19,078 bases of DNA from assembly GCA_910577465.1 (NCBI GenBank), contig CAJTMM010000008.1, forward strand, positions 70,797 to 89,874, in the 5' to 3' direction. Below are positions 7,285 through 14,771 of this stretch, piece by piece. The notes beneath the pieces are model-generated. The model was not told the origin of the DNA. It saw only the letters and a program-made list of their open reading frames with translations, and searched no databases. The DNA comes from an uncultured Muribaculaceae bacterium. Lineage in GTDB: Bacteria; Bacteroidota; Bacteroidia; Bacteroidales; Muribaculaceae. Both the position numbers and the translations under genes were made by a program. The number at the start of each line of letters is the position of its first letter. The stretch's first letter is position 1.

Positions 7285-8082
7285 ATGCAGAAAGTTAAAC
7301 CGAAAAAAGCCTTAGGACAGCATTTTCTGACCGATTTGTCGATAGCGCGGCGTATAGCCGATACATTGTCGGACTATAAGGATGTGCCTGTGATGGAGGT
7401 GGGTCCCGGTATGGGTGTGCTCACGCAGTTTCTGGTGCAGCAGGGTCACGATGTGACAGTAGCCGAAATCGACGGCGAGAGTGTGGAGTATCTGCAAGAA
7501 CACTTCCCGGAACTTGCTGAGACGGGTCGGATTCTCGACTGCGACTTTCTGCGTACCGATCTGTCGGGGATATACACCGATGGCAGGAAATTCTGTGTTA
7601 TCGGTAATTACCCGTACAACATCTCGTCGCAGATATTCTTCCATGTGCTTGAGTACAAGGAGCAGGTGGTGTGCTGCTCGGGAATGTTGCAGCGTGAGGT
7701 CGCCGAACGGCTTGCAGCCCCTCCCGGCACCAAGGCTCGAGGTATATTGAGCGTCCTGCTTCAGGCATGGTATGATGTGGAGTATCTGTTTACGGTCAAT
7801 GAGAATGTGTTCAATCCTCCGCCCAAGGTGAAAAGCGGGGTTATAAAGATGACCCGTAACGCCGTGACCGATTTGGGCTGTGACGAGCGGCTGTTCAAAA
7901 CGGTGGTAAAGACATCGTTCGGGCAGCGCCGCAAGACATTGCGCAACTCCGTAAAACCGCTTATGTCCCCCGGATGCCCCGTACCCGATAGTCCTCTTAT
8001 GGCACTGCGTCCCGAGCAGTTGTCCGTGCAGCAGTTTGTGGAACTAACCAATCTGATTACCGCTTATCGTCAGCCGAAATGA
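7285..8082 (+). CDS. rsmA: 16S rRNA (adenine1518-N6/adenine1519-N6)-dimethyltransferase RsmA
   Basis: A 265-residue cytosolic SAM-dependent methyltransferase (KsgA/Dim1 family) that dimethylates two adjacent adenines in the 3'-terminal hairpin of 16S rRNA during late 30S assembly. Signatures: GQHFL at 11-15, the SAM-binding EVGPGMG at 38-44, AEID at 60-63, the catalytic NYPYN at 108-112, and the C-terminal helical domain after about 185. The NPPPKVKSGV stretch (about 177-186) is also typical. Length is normal for the family. Its last four bases ATGA overlap the mgtE start, implying translational coupling. Resistance methyltransferases of the Erm type share the fold, but the GQHFL and NPPPKV segments favour RsmA. 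Confidence 0.97.
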   Translation: MQKVKPKKALGQHFLTDLSIARRIADTLSDYKDVPVMEVGPGMGVLTQFLVQQGHDVTVAEIDGESVEYLQEHFPELAETGRILDCDFLRTDLSGIYTDGRKFCVIGNYPYNISSQIFFHVLEYKEQVVCCSGMLQREVAERLAAPPGTKARGILSVLLQAWYDVEYLFTVNENVFNPPPKVKSGVIKMTRNAVTDLGCDERLFKTVVKTSFGQRRKTLRNSVKPLMSPGCPVPDSPLMALRPEQLSVQQFVELTNLITAYRQPK

Positions 8083-9443
8083 AAGAATATACATCTGAAT
8101 ACCTGCATCATATACGCTCCATAATAGAGGCGCGCAACGAGGAAGCCGCACGCAAGGAGCTTGCCGACCTTCACCCGGCGGACATTGCCGAGCTTTATCA
8201 GGAACTCGACCTTGACGAAGCGGAATTTCTGTACAAGCTGCTCGACGGCGATGTAGCCGCCGACGTGCTCATGGAGCTGGACGAGGACGACCGTCGCAAG
8301 CTCCTCTCCACCATGCCTGCCGAGGAGATTGCCAAGCAGTTTATCGACCACCTCGACACCGACGATGCTGTGGATATAATCCAGGAACTCGATGAGGAGG
8401 ACCGTGATGAAATCCTGTCGCACATCGACGATGTGGAACAGGCTGGCGACATCATCGACCTTCTGAAATACGACGAAGATACCGCCGGTGGTCTCATGGG
8501 CACCGAGATGATTGTGGTAAACGAGAACTGGAGTATGCCCGAATGCATCAAGCAGATGAGGATGCAGGCAGAGGATATCGATGAGATTTACTACGTATAT
8601 GTGGTGGACAATGACTACCGTTTGCGCGGCATATTGCCACTGAAGAAACTTATCACCGACCCTTCCGTTTCCAAAATCAAGCATGTGATGGAGGAGGATC
8701 CCGTAGCCGTGAAAGCCGATACGCCTATAGACGATGTGGCTCTTGACTTCGAGAAATACGACCTTGTGGCGATGCCGGTTGTGGATTCCATAGGCAGGTT
8801 GGTGGGACGCATAACCGTCGACGACGTGATGGACCAGGTGCGTGAATCTACCGAACGTGACTATCAGTTGGCATCAGGTCTTTCGAGCGACGTGGAGACC
8901 GACGACACCCTTTTCACGCAGACCAAGGCACGGCTTCCATGGCTGTTGATAGGAATGCTCGGCGGCATAGGCAACTCACTCATCCTCGGAAATTTCGAGA
9001 GCGGTTTTCAAGCCGATCCCACACTGGCGCTGTTCATCCCGCTGATTGGTGGCACCGGTGGTAACGTGGGTACGCAATCATCGGCTATCGTGGTGCAAGG
9101 TCTTGCCAACGGTTCGCTCGACATTAAGAATGCCGCTCGCCAGTTGTTCAAGGAATTAGGCGTAGGGCTTATCAACGGCTGCATCATATCGCTGCTGGTT
9201 TTTGCCTACAACTTCTTCAAACTCGGCAGCGCGCACCTCGTTACAACTCTGTCCGTATCATTGTCCCTTATGGCAGTGGTGCTTTTCGCCTCGGTATTCG
9301 GCACCTTCGTACCCCTGACATTGGAGCGTTTCAAGATTGACCCCGCCCTTGCCACCGGCCCCTTCATATCCATCACTAACGATATCATAGGCATGGTGAT
9401 ATATATGGGCATCAGCACCATGCTGCTCATGAACTTCGTGTAA
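8079..9443 (+). CDS. mgtE: Magnesium transporter/channel MgtE
   Basis: A 454-residue inner-membrane Mg2+ channel. In order: a highly acidic helical MgtE N-domain (about 20-130), a CBS pair (about 137-255, containing TAGGLMGTEM and a second motif near 203-250), the connecting plug helix (about 255-282), and a transmembrane domain with five helices (about 285-452). The pore-lining GGNVGTQ (327-333) and N434/D435 in SITND, matching the Mg2+-selecting aspartate of characterised MgtE, are present, as is DPALATGP (421-428). In characterised homologues the acidic N and CBS domains bind Mg2+ and close the pore when internal Mg2+ is high. The start overlaps the rsmA stop (ATGA). No Mg2+ riboswitch can precede it because it is inside the operon. 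Confidence 0.96.
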   Translation: MKEYTSEYLHHIRSIIEARNEEAARKELADLHPADIAELYQELDLDEAEFLYKLLDGDVAADVLMELDEDDRRKLLSTMPAEEIAKQFIDHLDTDDAVDIIQELDEEDRDEILSHIDDVEQAGDIIDLLKYDEDTAGGLMGTEMIVVNENWSMPECIKQMRMQAEDIDEIYYVYVVDNDYRLRGILPLKKLITDPSVSKIKHVMEEDPVAVKADTPIDDVALDFEKYDLVAMPVVDSIGRLVGRITVDDVMDQVRESTERDYQLASGLSSDVETDDTLFTQTKARLPWLLIGMLGGIGNSLILGNFESGFQADPTLALFIPLIGGTGGNVGTQSSAIVVQGLANGSLDIKNAARQLFKELGVGLINGCIISLLVFAYNFFKLGSAHLVTTLSVSLSLMAVVLFASVFGTFVPLTLERFKIDPALATGPFISITNDIIGMVIYMGISTMLLMNFV

Positions 9444-9455
9444 TCCGAAGTGTCA

Positions 9456-9923
9456 TTAATGCTTCAGTTCCCGGGATATGTTCATATCCGGGCGGTTCGA
9501 TAGTGTAAATGCCGCAAACAACCCCGTGGCTTCACTGTTGTAGCGCACATGGTAATGCTCCTGACCTAAGAAATCAATCGTGAACAGAGCCGCATCCACA
9601 GGATTACCCGACGGTGCCGGCACCAGTCGCTCCTCTATCGTCACGTCGAATCCTGTCACCGTCACGGCAAGGCTCACAGCCCCTTCGTCGGTAATGCCAT
9701 GCAGTCCGCCGCGGGTCAGCGTCACACTGCCGTCGCTGTGACATTGCAGATGTATTGCCGGTGTTACCTGCGGTGGATTCATGCTGCATAATACCCCGGC
9801 AAGCAGATGTGTCTGAGCCTCGCCTTTCGATGCCGGACGCACACACACTCCCAATACCGCTGCTGCCGCTCTGGCAGCCATTACATAAAATTCCACCGAA
9901 GTGAAAAAAGCGCACTCTATCAT
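9456..9923 (-). CDS. Small conserved-looking protein of unknown function
   Basis: A 155-residue protein without signal peptide in a convincing minus-strand reading frame. Its N-terminus (FFTSVEFYVMAARAAAA, about 7-23) is amphipathic, followed by a likely all-beta region (about 50-150) including a strand-rich DFLGQEHYHVRY segment and the ending RPDMNISRELKH. No enzyme motif, cysteine cluster or membrane helix is clear. The gene converges on mgtE with only 12 nt between the stop codons and diverges from pepT. Two TAAATTTG boxes lie just upstream on the minus strand (9929-9936 and 9948-9955). The only support for its being real is frame length, an ATG start and plausible composition. I do not recognise the family with certainty. 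Confidence 0.65.
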   Translation of the reverse strand: MIECAFFTSVEFYVMAARAAAAVLGVCVRPASKGEAQTHLLAGVLCSMNPPQVTPAIHLQCHSDGSVTLTRGGLHGITDEGAVSLAVTVTGFDVTIEERLVPAPSGNPVDAALFTIDFLGQEHYHVRYNSEATGLFAAFTLSNRPDMNISRELKH

Positions 9924-9947
9924 AACTGCAAATTTAAGTCAAATGCT

Positions 9948-9955
9948 CAAATTTA
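9948..9955 (-). promoter_or_regulatory. Candidate -7 box for the small unknown gene
   Basis: Minus-strand TAAATTTG fits TAnnTTTG and would give a leader of about 18 nt before the ATG at 9923. A second identical box at 9929-9936 would put the transcript start at or inside the start codon and is less likely. No clear -33 element is seen. Confidence 0.35.
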
Positions 9956-9991
9956 TCATTGTTCCGTAATGGCTGATATCCTGTTTTTTTG

Positions 9992-9999
9992 TAATTTTG
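9992..9999 (+). promoter_or_regulatory. Candidate -7 box for pepT-miaA
   Basis: TAATTTTG matches TAnnTTTG and lies 51 nt before the pepT ATG. The -33 position is not convincing. Confidence 0.4.
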
Positions 10000-10050
10000 C
10001 CAGACAAAACTAATTTAAAACGTTCACCTTAACAATAATACTATCACGCC

Positions 10051-11274
10051 ATGACTGTCGTAGACCGTTTTCTCCAATATGTGAAGTTCGATACCCAAAG
10101 CGATGAATTGACCAATCTCACACCCTCCACACCCGGACAGATGATTTTTGCACAACATCTGGAAAAGGAGCTGCGCGAACTCGGGCTTAAAGACATATCG
10201 CTCGACGACAACGGTTACCTCATGGCTACACTCCCTGCCAACTGCGACCGCACCGACATACCCACGGTAGGTTTCATAGCGCATCTCGATACATCGCCCG
10301 ACATGAGCGGCCGTCACGTATCCCCGCGCATAGTTGAGAAATATGCAGGTGGCGACATCGTGCTCAATCAGGAGAAAGGCATAGTCCTCTCACCCTCCGA
10401 ATTCCCCGAATTGGAGCACTACGTAGGGCAGGACTTGATAGTTACCGACGGCAATACGCTGCTCGGCGCCGACGACAAGGCAGGTATAGCCGAAATCATC
10501 ACTGCCGTGGATTACCTGATGAAACATCCCGAGATAAAGCATGGCGACGTGCGCATAGCCTTCAACCCCGACGAGGAGATAGGCAAGGGCGCGCATAAGT
10601 TCGATGTCGAACGCTTCGCCGCCGATTGGGCTTATACCATGGACGGCGGTGAGATTGGCGAACTTGAATATGAGAACTTCAATGCCGCCGTGGCAAAGGT
10701 GACCTTTACCGGACGCAACGTCCACCCCGGTTACGCCAAGCACAAGATGATCAATTCCCTGCGCATAGCCACACAGTTTGCCATCATGCTTCCCCGTTGG
10801 GAGACACCCGAGCACACCGAAGGCTACGAAGGGTTCTATCACCTCGTATCCATCGAAGGCACCGTCGAAAAGACCACCCTCACATACATAATCCGCGACC
10901 ACGACCGCGACCGTTTCGAGCGTCGCAAGAAGGAATTCGAGCATCTAACCCGCAAAATCAATAATGAGTTCCCCGGAGTGGCATCGCTCGAGATTGCCGA
11001 CCAGTACTACAACATGCGCGAGAAAATCGAGCCTGTCAAGCATATCATCGACATAGCTGTCGAAGCCATGAAAGCTGCCGATGTCACCCCCAAGGTGGTG
11101 CCCATACGCGGTGGTACTGACGGCGCCCAGCTTTCGTTCAAGGGGCTGCCTTGCCCCAATATATTCGCCGGCGGACTGAACTTCCACGGCCGTTACGAGT
11201 TCGTGCCCATCCCCTCCATGGAAAAGGCTTCACAGGTCATTGTGGAGATATGCCGCTTGGTAGCCAACCGCTGA
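10051..11274 (+). CDS. pepT: Peptidase T (tripeptide aminopeptidase, M20B)
   Basis: A 407-residue cytosolic di-zinc aminopeptidase that removes the N-terminal residue from tripeptides, completing intracellular peptide breakdown. Metal and catalytic residues match PepT: H78 and D80 in AHLDTSPD, the bridging aspartate D141 in GADDKAG, the general base E175 and ligand E176 in PDEEIG, D198 in MDGGEIG, and a late histidine in LNFHGRYEF near residue 382. H225 in NVHPG lies in the lid domain (about 205-320). The family usually has about 405-410 residues, so the gene is full length. Its TGA overlaps the miaA ATG by one base (TGATG), pointing to coupled translation. Confidence 0.97.
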   Translation: MTVVDRFLQYVKFDTQSDELTNLTPSTPGQMIFAQHLEKELRELGLKDISLDDNGYLMATLPANCDRTDIPTVGFIAHLDTSPDMSGRHVSPRIVEKYAGGDIVLNQEKGIVLSPSEFPELEHYVGQDLIVTDGNTLLGADDKAGIAEIITAVDYLMKHPEIKHGDVRIAFNPDEEIGKGAHKFDVERFAADWAYTMDGGEIGELEYENFNAAVAKVTFTGRNVHPGYAKHKMINSLRIATQFAIMLPRWETPEHTEGYEGFYHLVSIEGTVEKTTLTYIIRDHDRDRFERRKKEFEHLTRKINNEFPGVASLEIADQYYNMREKIEPVKHIIDIAVEAMKAADVTPKVVPIRGGTDGAQLSFKGLPCPNIFAGGLNFHGRYEFVPIPSMEKASQVIVEICRLVANR

Positions 11275-12194
11275 TGCCGGTGGATTCACGTCCTGTATTG
11301 ATTGTAATCACCGGGCCTACAGGCTCCGGAAAGACCTCCCTTGCCATAGAACTGGCGCGGCATCTCGGGTGTGACATCATCTCGGCGGATTCCCGCCAGA
11401 TTTATCGTGGACTGCCCATAGGCACCGCCGCGCCCACTCCCGGGCAGTTGGCTGCCGTGCGCCACCATTTTGTACACATGCTCCCCCTCGACGGGTACTA
11501 CAGTGCCGCGCAGTACGAATCAGATGTGATGGCTCTGTTGCCTGAACTATGGCAACACAATCACTATGCCGTGATGTGCGGTGGCTCCATGATGTATGTC
11601 GATGCTGTGACACGGGGTATCGATGAGCTCCCCACCATATCGCCTGAGATTCGTGAGCGCGTGTCACGGGATTTCGGTGAACGCGGCATAGAATGGCTAC
11701 GCAAGGAGTTGCAGACCCTCGACCCTCGTTATTACGACATCGTTGACAAGAACAATCACAAACGCATGGTACACGCCTTGGAGATATGCCTTCAGGCGGG
11801 CGCGCCATACTCCACGCTCCGCACAGGCGCCGTCAAGGAGCGTCCGTTCGACGTATTGAAAGTAGCCCTCGACTATCCGCGCGAGCAATTGTTCGACCGC
11901 ATCAACAGCCGCGTCGATGCCATGGTGGCAGACGGATTGGAGGATGAGGCGCGTTCGGTTTACCATCTGCGTCACCTCAATTCGCTCAACACTGTGGGCT
12001 ATAAGGAGATGTTTCAGTATTTCGACGGTACGATGGACCGCCATACGGCAATTGAGCGCATCAAGAAAAATACGCGTGTCTACGCCAAAAAACAGCTCAC
12101 ATGGCTCAAACGCGACACCTCCGTCCGTTATCTCGACCCCGATACCGCGTTCTGCTCCATACTCGACCTTATCGATGCCATTGAATCGCGTTAG
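11274..12194 (+). CDS. miaA: tRNA dimethylallyltransferase MiaA
   Basis: A 306-residue cytosolic enzyme that transfers a dimethylallyl group from DMAPP to N6 of adenine-37 in tRNAs reading UNN codons, improving decoding. Visible are the P-loop GPTGSGKT (14-21), the catalytic region SADSRQIYRG (38-46) with D39, IGTAAPT (49-55) and CGGSMMYVDAV (about 101-111) for prenyl-donor handling, NNHKRMVHALE (about 160-170) for tRNA binding, and the C-terminal KKNTRVYAKKQLTWLKRD. A longer open frame begins at 11151, but those 41 codons lie inside pepT and resemble nothing. The ATG at 11274 gives the normal N-terminus right before the P-loop. It ends 28 nt from the convergent GLPGLI gene. Confidence 0.96.
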   Translation: MPVDSRPVLIVITGPTGSGKTSLAIELARHLGCDIISADSRQIYRGLPIGTAAPTPGQLAAVRHHFVHMLPLDGYYSAAQYESDVMALLPELWQHNHYAVMCGGSMMYVDAVTRGIDELPTISPEIRERVSRDFGERGIEWLRKELQTLDPRYYDIVDKNNHKRMVHALEICLQAGAPYSTLRTGAVKERPFDVLKVALDYPREQLFDRINSRVDAMVADGLEDEARSVYHLRHLNSLNTVGYKEMFQYFDGTMDRHTAIERIKKNTRVYAKKQLTWLKRDTSVRYLDPDTAFCSILDLIDAIESR

Positions 12195-12222
12195 CGCAGC
12201 TATTTACCCATCAGCGCACCTC

Positions 12223-13029
12223 TCACCGGTAATCCGTCTCAAGGAAATCGAGCGATTTGTCAGTCTCTATTCCACCTTTCACCTTCAGGCTGATACCCAG
12301 AGCCATGCCTAATCCCGCTTCCGGATTATCCTCAAACCGTCGCAACGCTTTCAGCATTGACATGCGGTCCGATTTCTCATAATTCTCCTCTCCGAGCACC
12401 GGTCCTATTATACGGTCCGACGCATGAATCTCTGTGGCAGTGAATTGATGTTGTCCCGATTCCTCACAGGCTTCGAGGATAAGGCCGGGCAATCCCGATA
12501 ATTTCCAGGGTCCGTCCTGAATAGGAATGTCGGGAGTGAACCATGCCGTCCAGTGCCGTCCGCGGTAATCGCATGTCGCCATTATACAGTCGTAGCCCAA
12601 TATGGTGCGCGTGGAGTCGGCTATGGTCCAATCCTGCGGCTCGTATGGCTCCGTGTATCTGAACATCATCAGTATCTGTCCGTCATACACCTGCGTGGTG
12701 CTGTCCTCCTTCGATTTCAGTATGTACATCGGTATTCTGCGTCCAGGCACGCTACGCAAGTTGCCGGACGTGAATGCCGCCATTTTCATCCGGTTGTACA
12801 CCTCCTTACCCTCGGGGGTGTATTCCAATGAATCCACAAATTCTGTCTCCGGATTGTAGAATTTCGATTCATTTGCGTTGGCAAGCAACACCATACTGTG
12901 GTTCTGTTCCTTGCCCGTACGGTGGAAATGCCGGTAATTGTACGTGGTCTCTATGTCGGCTTTCGGTTGTGTGGCTGTGGCTGCAAATGTGGCGAGACAC
13001 AGGGCTATTGTTGCTATTGTATGTTTCAT
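12223..13029 (-). CDS. GLPGLI family exported protein (third of three)
   Basis: A 268-residue protein with a signal peptide (about 1-20). The family is defined by the sequence GLPGLI, here at 179-184 within GPWKLSGLPGLILEA, preceded by RGRHWTAWFTPDIP (about 156-169), the family's best conserved block. Other shared points with its two neighbours are TPEGK near 71 and DSTRTILGYDC near 138-148. The C-terminus LDFLETDYR is identical to that of the first GLPGLI protein in the row. Family members are common in Bacteroidota and are often encoded beside TonB-dependent receptors; biochemical role is not established to my knowledge. Its start ATG overlaps the stop of the second GLPGLI gene (ATGA). A periplasmic or cell-surface location is inferred. 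Confidence 0.9.
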   Translation of the reverse strand: MKHTIATIALCLATFAATATQPKADIETTYNYRHFHRTGKEQNHSMVLLANANESKFYNPETEFVDSLEYTPEGKEVYNRMKMAAFTSGNLRSVPGRRIPMYILKSKEDSTTQVYDGQILMMFRYTEPYEPQDWTIADSTRTILGYDCIMATCDYRGRHWTAWFTPDIPIQDGPWKLSGLPGLILEACEESGQHQFTATEIHASDRIIGPVLGEENYEKSDRMSMLKALRRFEDNPEAGLGMALGISLKVKGGIETDKSLDFLETDYR

Positions 13030-13868
13030 CGGTTTTTGTAGTCGGGTTCAAGTGCGTATTTCGATGCGTCATATTTTTTGCGGTCGGCTGCGTTGTAGTT
13101 GAACTGCACATTACCGTACTTGGCTTTGATTAGCGACTCGCGGTTGTTCATGAAATACTCCTCCGTATCGAGGGCTTTCTTGCGGTCGGTTTTCTGGTAG
13201 GTGTCGGCGGAGTACATCGGGGTCATCACGCGGTCGGTATGTTCGATGCCCGTGACCGTGAATTCAAATCCGCCGTCGGCTTCCGCCTTGAGTATCAATC
13301 CGGGCAGTCCGTGGAATTTCCATGGTCCGAACGGTATGGGTATCTCCGTGGTGAACCACGCCGTCCACTCGCGCCCGTGGTAATTGCTCTTGGCTGCCGT
13401 ACATTCGTAGCCTGATATTGTGGCAGTCGAGTCGCATATCTCCCATTGCATCTCGTCGAGCGGTTCTGTGTAGTAGCACTGCTCATCGCCGAACTTGCCG
13501 AAATAGGTGAGTAGGTTGGCGTTTGCATCGCTGAACACGTATGTGTACACTCTCTTCACCGGACCTTTGCGCATGTCGAACACCATGCCGCCATCGGGCG
13601 AGGTCGACATACATGCTGCCATTATTATCTCCGACAATTGTTTCTTACCCTCCGGGGTCGACCCCAGTGAGTCGCTCCATAAGCTTAGGTCGTTGAAATA
13701 TTTGGCTTCCTGCGCGTTTGCCAGTAGCGACATGCGCGTCGTCTTTACGGTATCTGATTCATATCCTTTCGATTTGGCGTCGTAGCTCACGAGTATGTCG
13801 GCTTTCTCCTGTGCCAAGGCGGTCAGGCAGATAAGGCACATGGCTATAAATGTGATTTGTCGTATCAT
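13026..13868 (-). CDS. GLPGLI family exported protein (second of three)
   Basis: A 280-residue protein with a signal peptide ending near LALAQ (about 16-20). The hallmark is at 187-192 in GPWKFHGLPGLILKA, preceded by YHGREWTAWFTTEIP (about 163-177). It shares TPEGKK near 71 and DSTATISGYEC near 146-156 with its paralogues. Its end differs (ALEPDYKNR instead of LDFLETDYR). It lies 82 nt after the first GLPGLI gene, the widest gap in the operon, with no promoter or hairpin recognised there, and its stop overlaps the start of the third gene. Function unknown; the tandem arrangement suggests duplication followed by divergence. Confidence 0.9.
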   Translation of the reverse strand: MIRQITFIAMCLICLTALAQEKADILVSYDAKSKGYESDTVKTTRMSLLANAQEAKYFNDLSLWSDSLGSTPEGKKQLSEIIMAACMSTSPDGGMVFDMRKGPVKRVYTYVFSDANANLLTYFGKFGDEQCYYTEPLDEMQWEICDSTATISGYECTAAKSNYHGREWTAWFTTEIPIPFGPWKFHGLPGLILKAEADGGFEFTVTGIEHTDRVMTPMYSADTYQKTDRKKALDTEEYFMNNRESLIKAKYGNVQFNYNAADRKKYDASKYALEPDYKNR

Positions 13869-13950
13869 TTTGTTGTCTGCTATTATTGGGTTCGTGCTGT
13901 TGTTCTCATATTACCGGATTTATACTCCGACTGATGGGACTGTATGCCGG

Positions 13951-14760
13951 TTAGCGGTAGTCGGTTTCAAGAAAATCCAGGTCTGTCTTTAGTTGGAGGG
14001 ATTTGAGTTGCGATTGGTGTAGCTCCTTGGCATCGGTCATGGATGTGACTATCGCACCTAAATTTTCATTGAAGAAGCGCTTGTCCTTGAGTAGCTCTTT
14101 ACGCGTGGTGCGTTCATATAGCTCCTGTTCGTATATTGGCGGTACGGCTGTGGGGTATTCCTCTAAGCCGTCGGCTGTGAAACTGTATTGACCTGTGGAG
14201 TCTTTGGCTTCAAGTATTATTCCGGGCAGCCCGCATAGTTTCCACGGTCCTTCCGGCAGTGGCACCTCGGGTGTGAAAAAGACATGCCAGTGCCTGCCGT
14301 GGTAATATGCTTCGGCTCCTGCGCATTCATATCCGAGGATGGTTTTCGTCGAGTCGGTCATATTCCACTCTATCGGCTGTAGCTTGTCGCTGTAGTAGAG
14401 TCGTTCGTCGCCCAGTGTGTCATATTCCGTTATCAGGCTGTCGGTGCGGTTCTTTGTCACGTACATCTTTTCCCATCGGGTAGGGATACTGCCCAGTTCT
14501 TTGCCTGTGTAGCTCCGTGGGCGCATGGCTCGGTATTTGGCACGTCCTTCGGGGGTAGTGTTGAGTGAGTCAATCCAATCGGTGGTCGGATTGTAGAATT
14601 TTGATTTCTCCATGTCGGTGATGAGAATCATGGGGCGTTCCACCTCAGAACCCCTCACGGTGAAGAAGTGGTAATTGTAACTTATTTTCAATGCTCCCGT
14701 TTGGGCTGTCACTGACAGGGGAATCAGCAATGCTGCAAATAGTACTGACGGTAGTTTCAT
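13951..14760 (-). CDS. GLPGLI family exported protein (first of three)
   Basis: A 269-residue protein if begun at the ATG at 14760, where a clean signal peptide starts (MKLPSVLFAALL through VTAQ, residues 1-20). A longer frame from a TTG at 14820 would overlap the receptor gene and bury the signal peptide, so the shorter start is preferred. The hallmark reads GLPGII at 177-182 (GPWKLCGLPGIILEA), one conservative change, preceded by YHGRHWHVFFTPEVP (about 153-167). TPEGR near 69 and DSTKTILGYEC near 136-146 match the paralogues, and the end is LDFLETDYR. It begins 11 nt after the receptor stop, so it is the most closely linked to it. The role is unknown; a cell-surface or periplasmic partner of the receptor is inferred from position. 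Confidence 0.9.
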   Translation of the reverse strand: MKLPSVLFAALLIPLSVTAQTGALKISYNYHFFTVRGSEVERPMILITDMEKSKFYNPTTDWIDSLNTTPEGRAKYRAMRPRSYTGKELGSIPTRWEKMYVTKNRTDSLITEYDTLGDERLYYSDKLQPIEWNMTDSTKTILGYECAGAEAYYHGRHWHVFFTPEVPLPEGPWKLCGLPGIILEAKDSTGQYSFTADGLEEYPTAVPPIYEQELYERTTRKELLKDKRFFNENLGAIVTSMTDAKELHQSQLKSLQLKTDLDFLETDYR

Positions 14761-14771
14761 AGAGTGGTATT

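Noticed and set aside
9470..9492. Inverted repeat CCCGGGATATG/CATATCCGGG near the end of the small unknown gene
   Set aside because: Has a 2-nt loop, a bulge and no T-run on either strand, and it lies in coding sequence, so a terminator call is not supported.
11151..11273. 41-codon N-terminal extension of miaA
   Set aside because: Lies within pepT in another frame and has no resemblance to MiaA; the ATG at 11274 gives the normal N-terminus.
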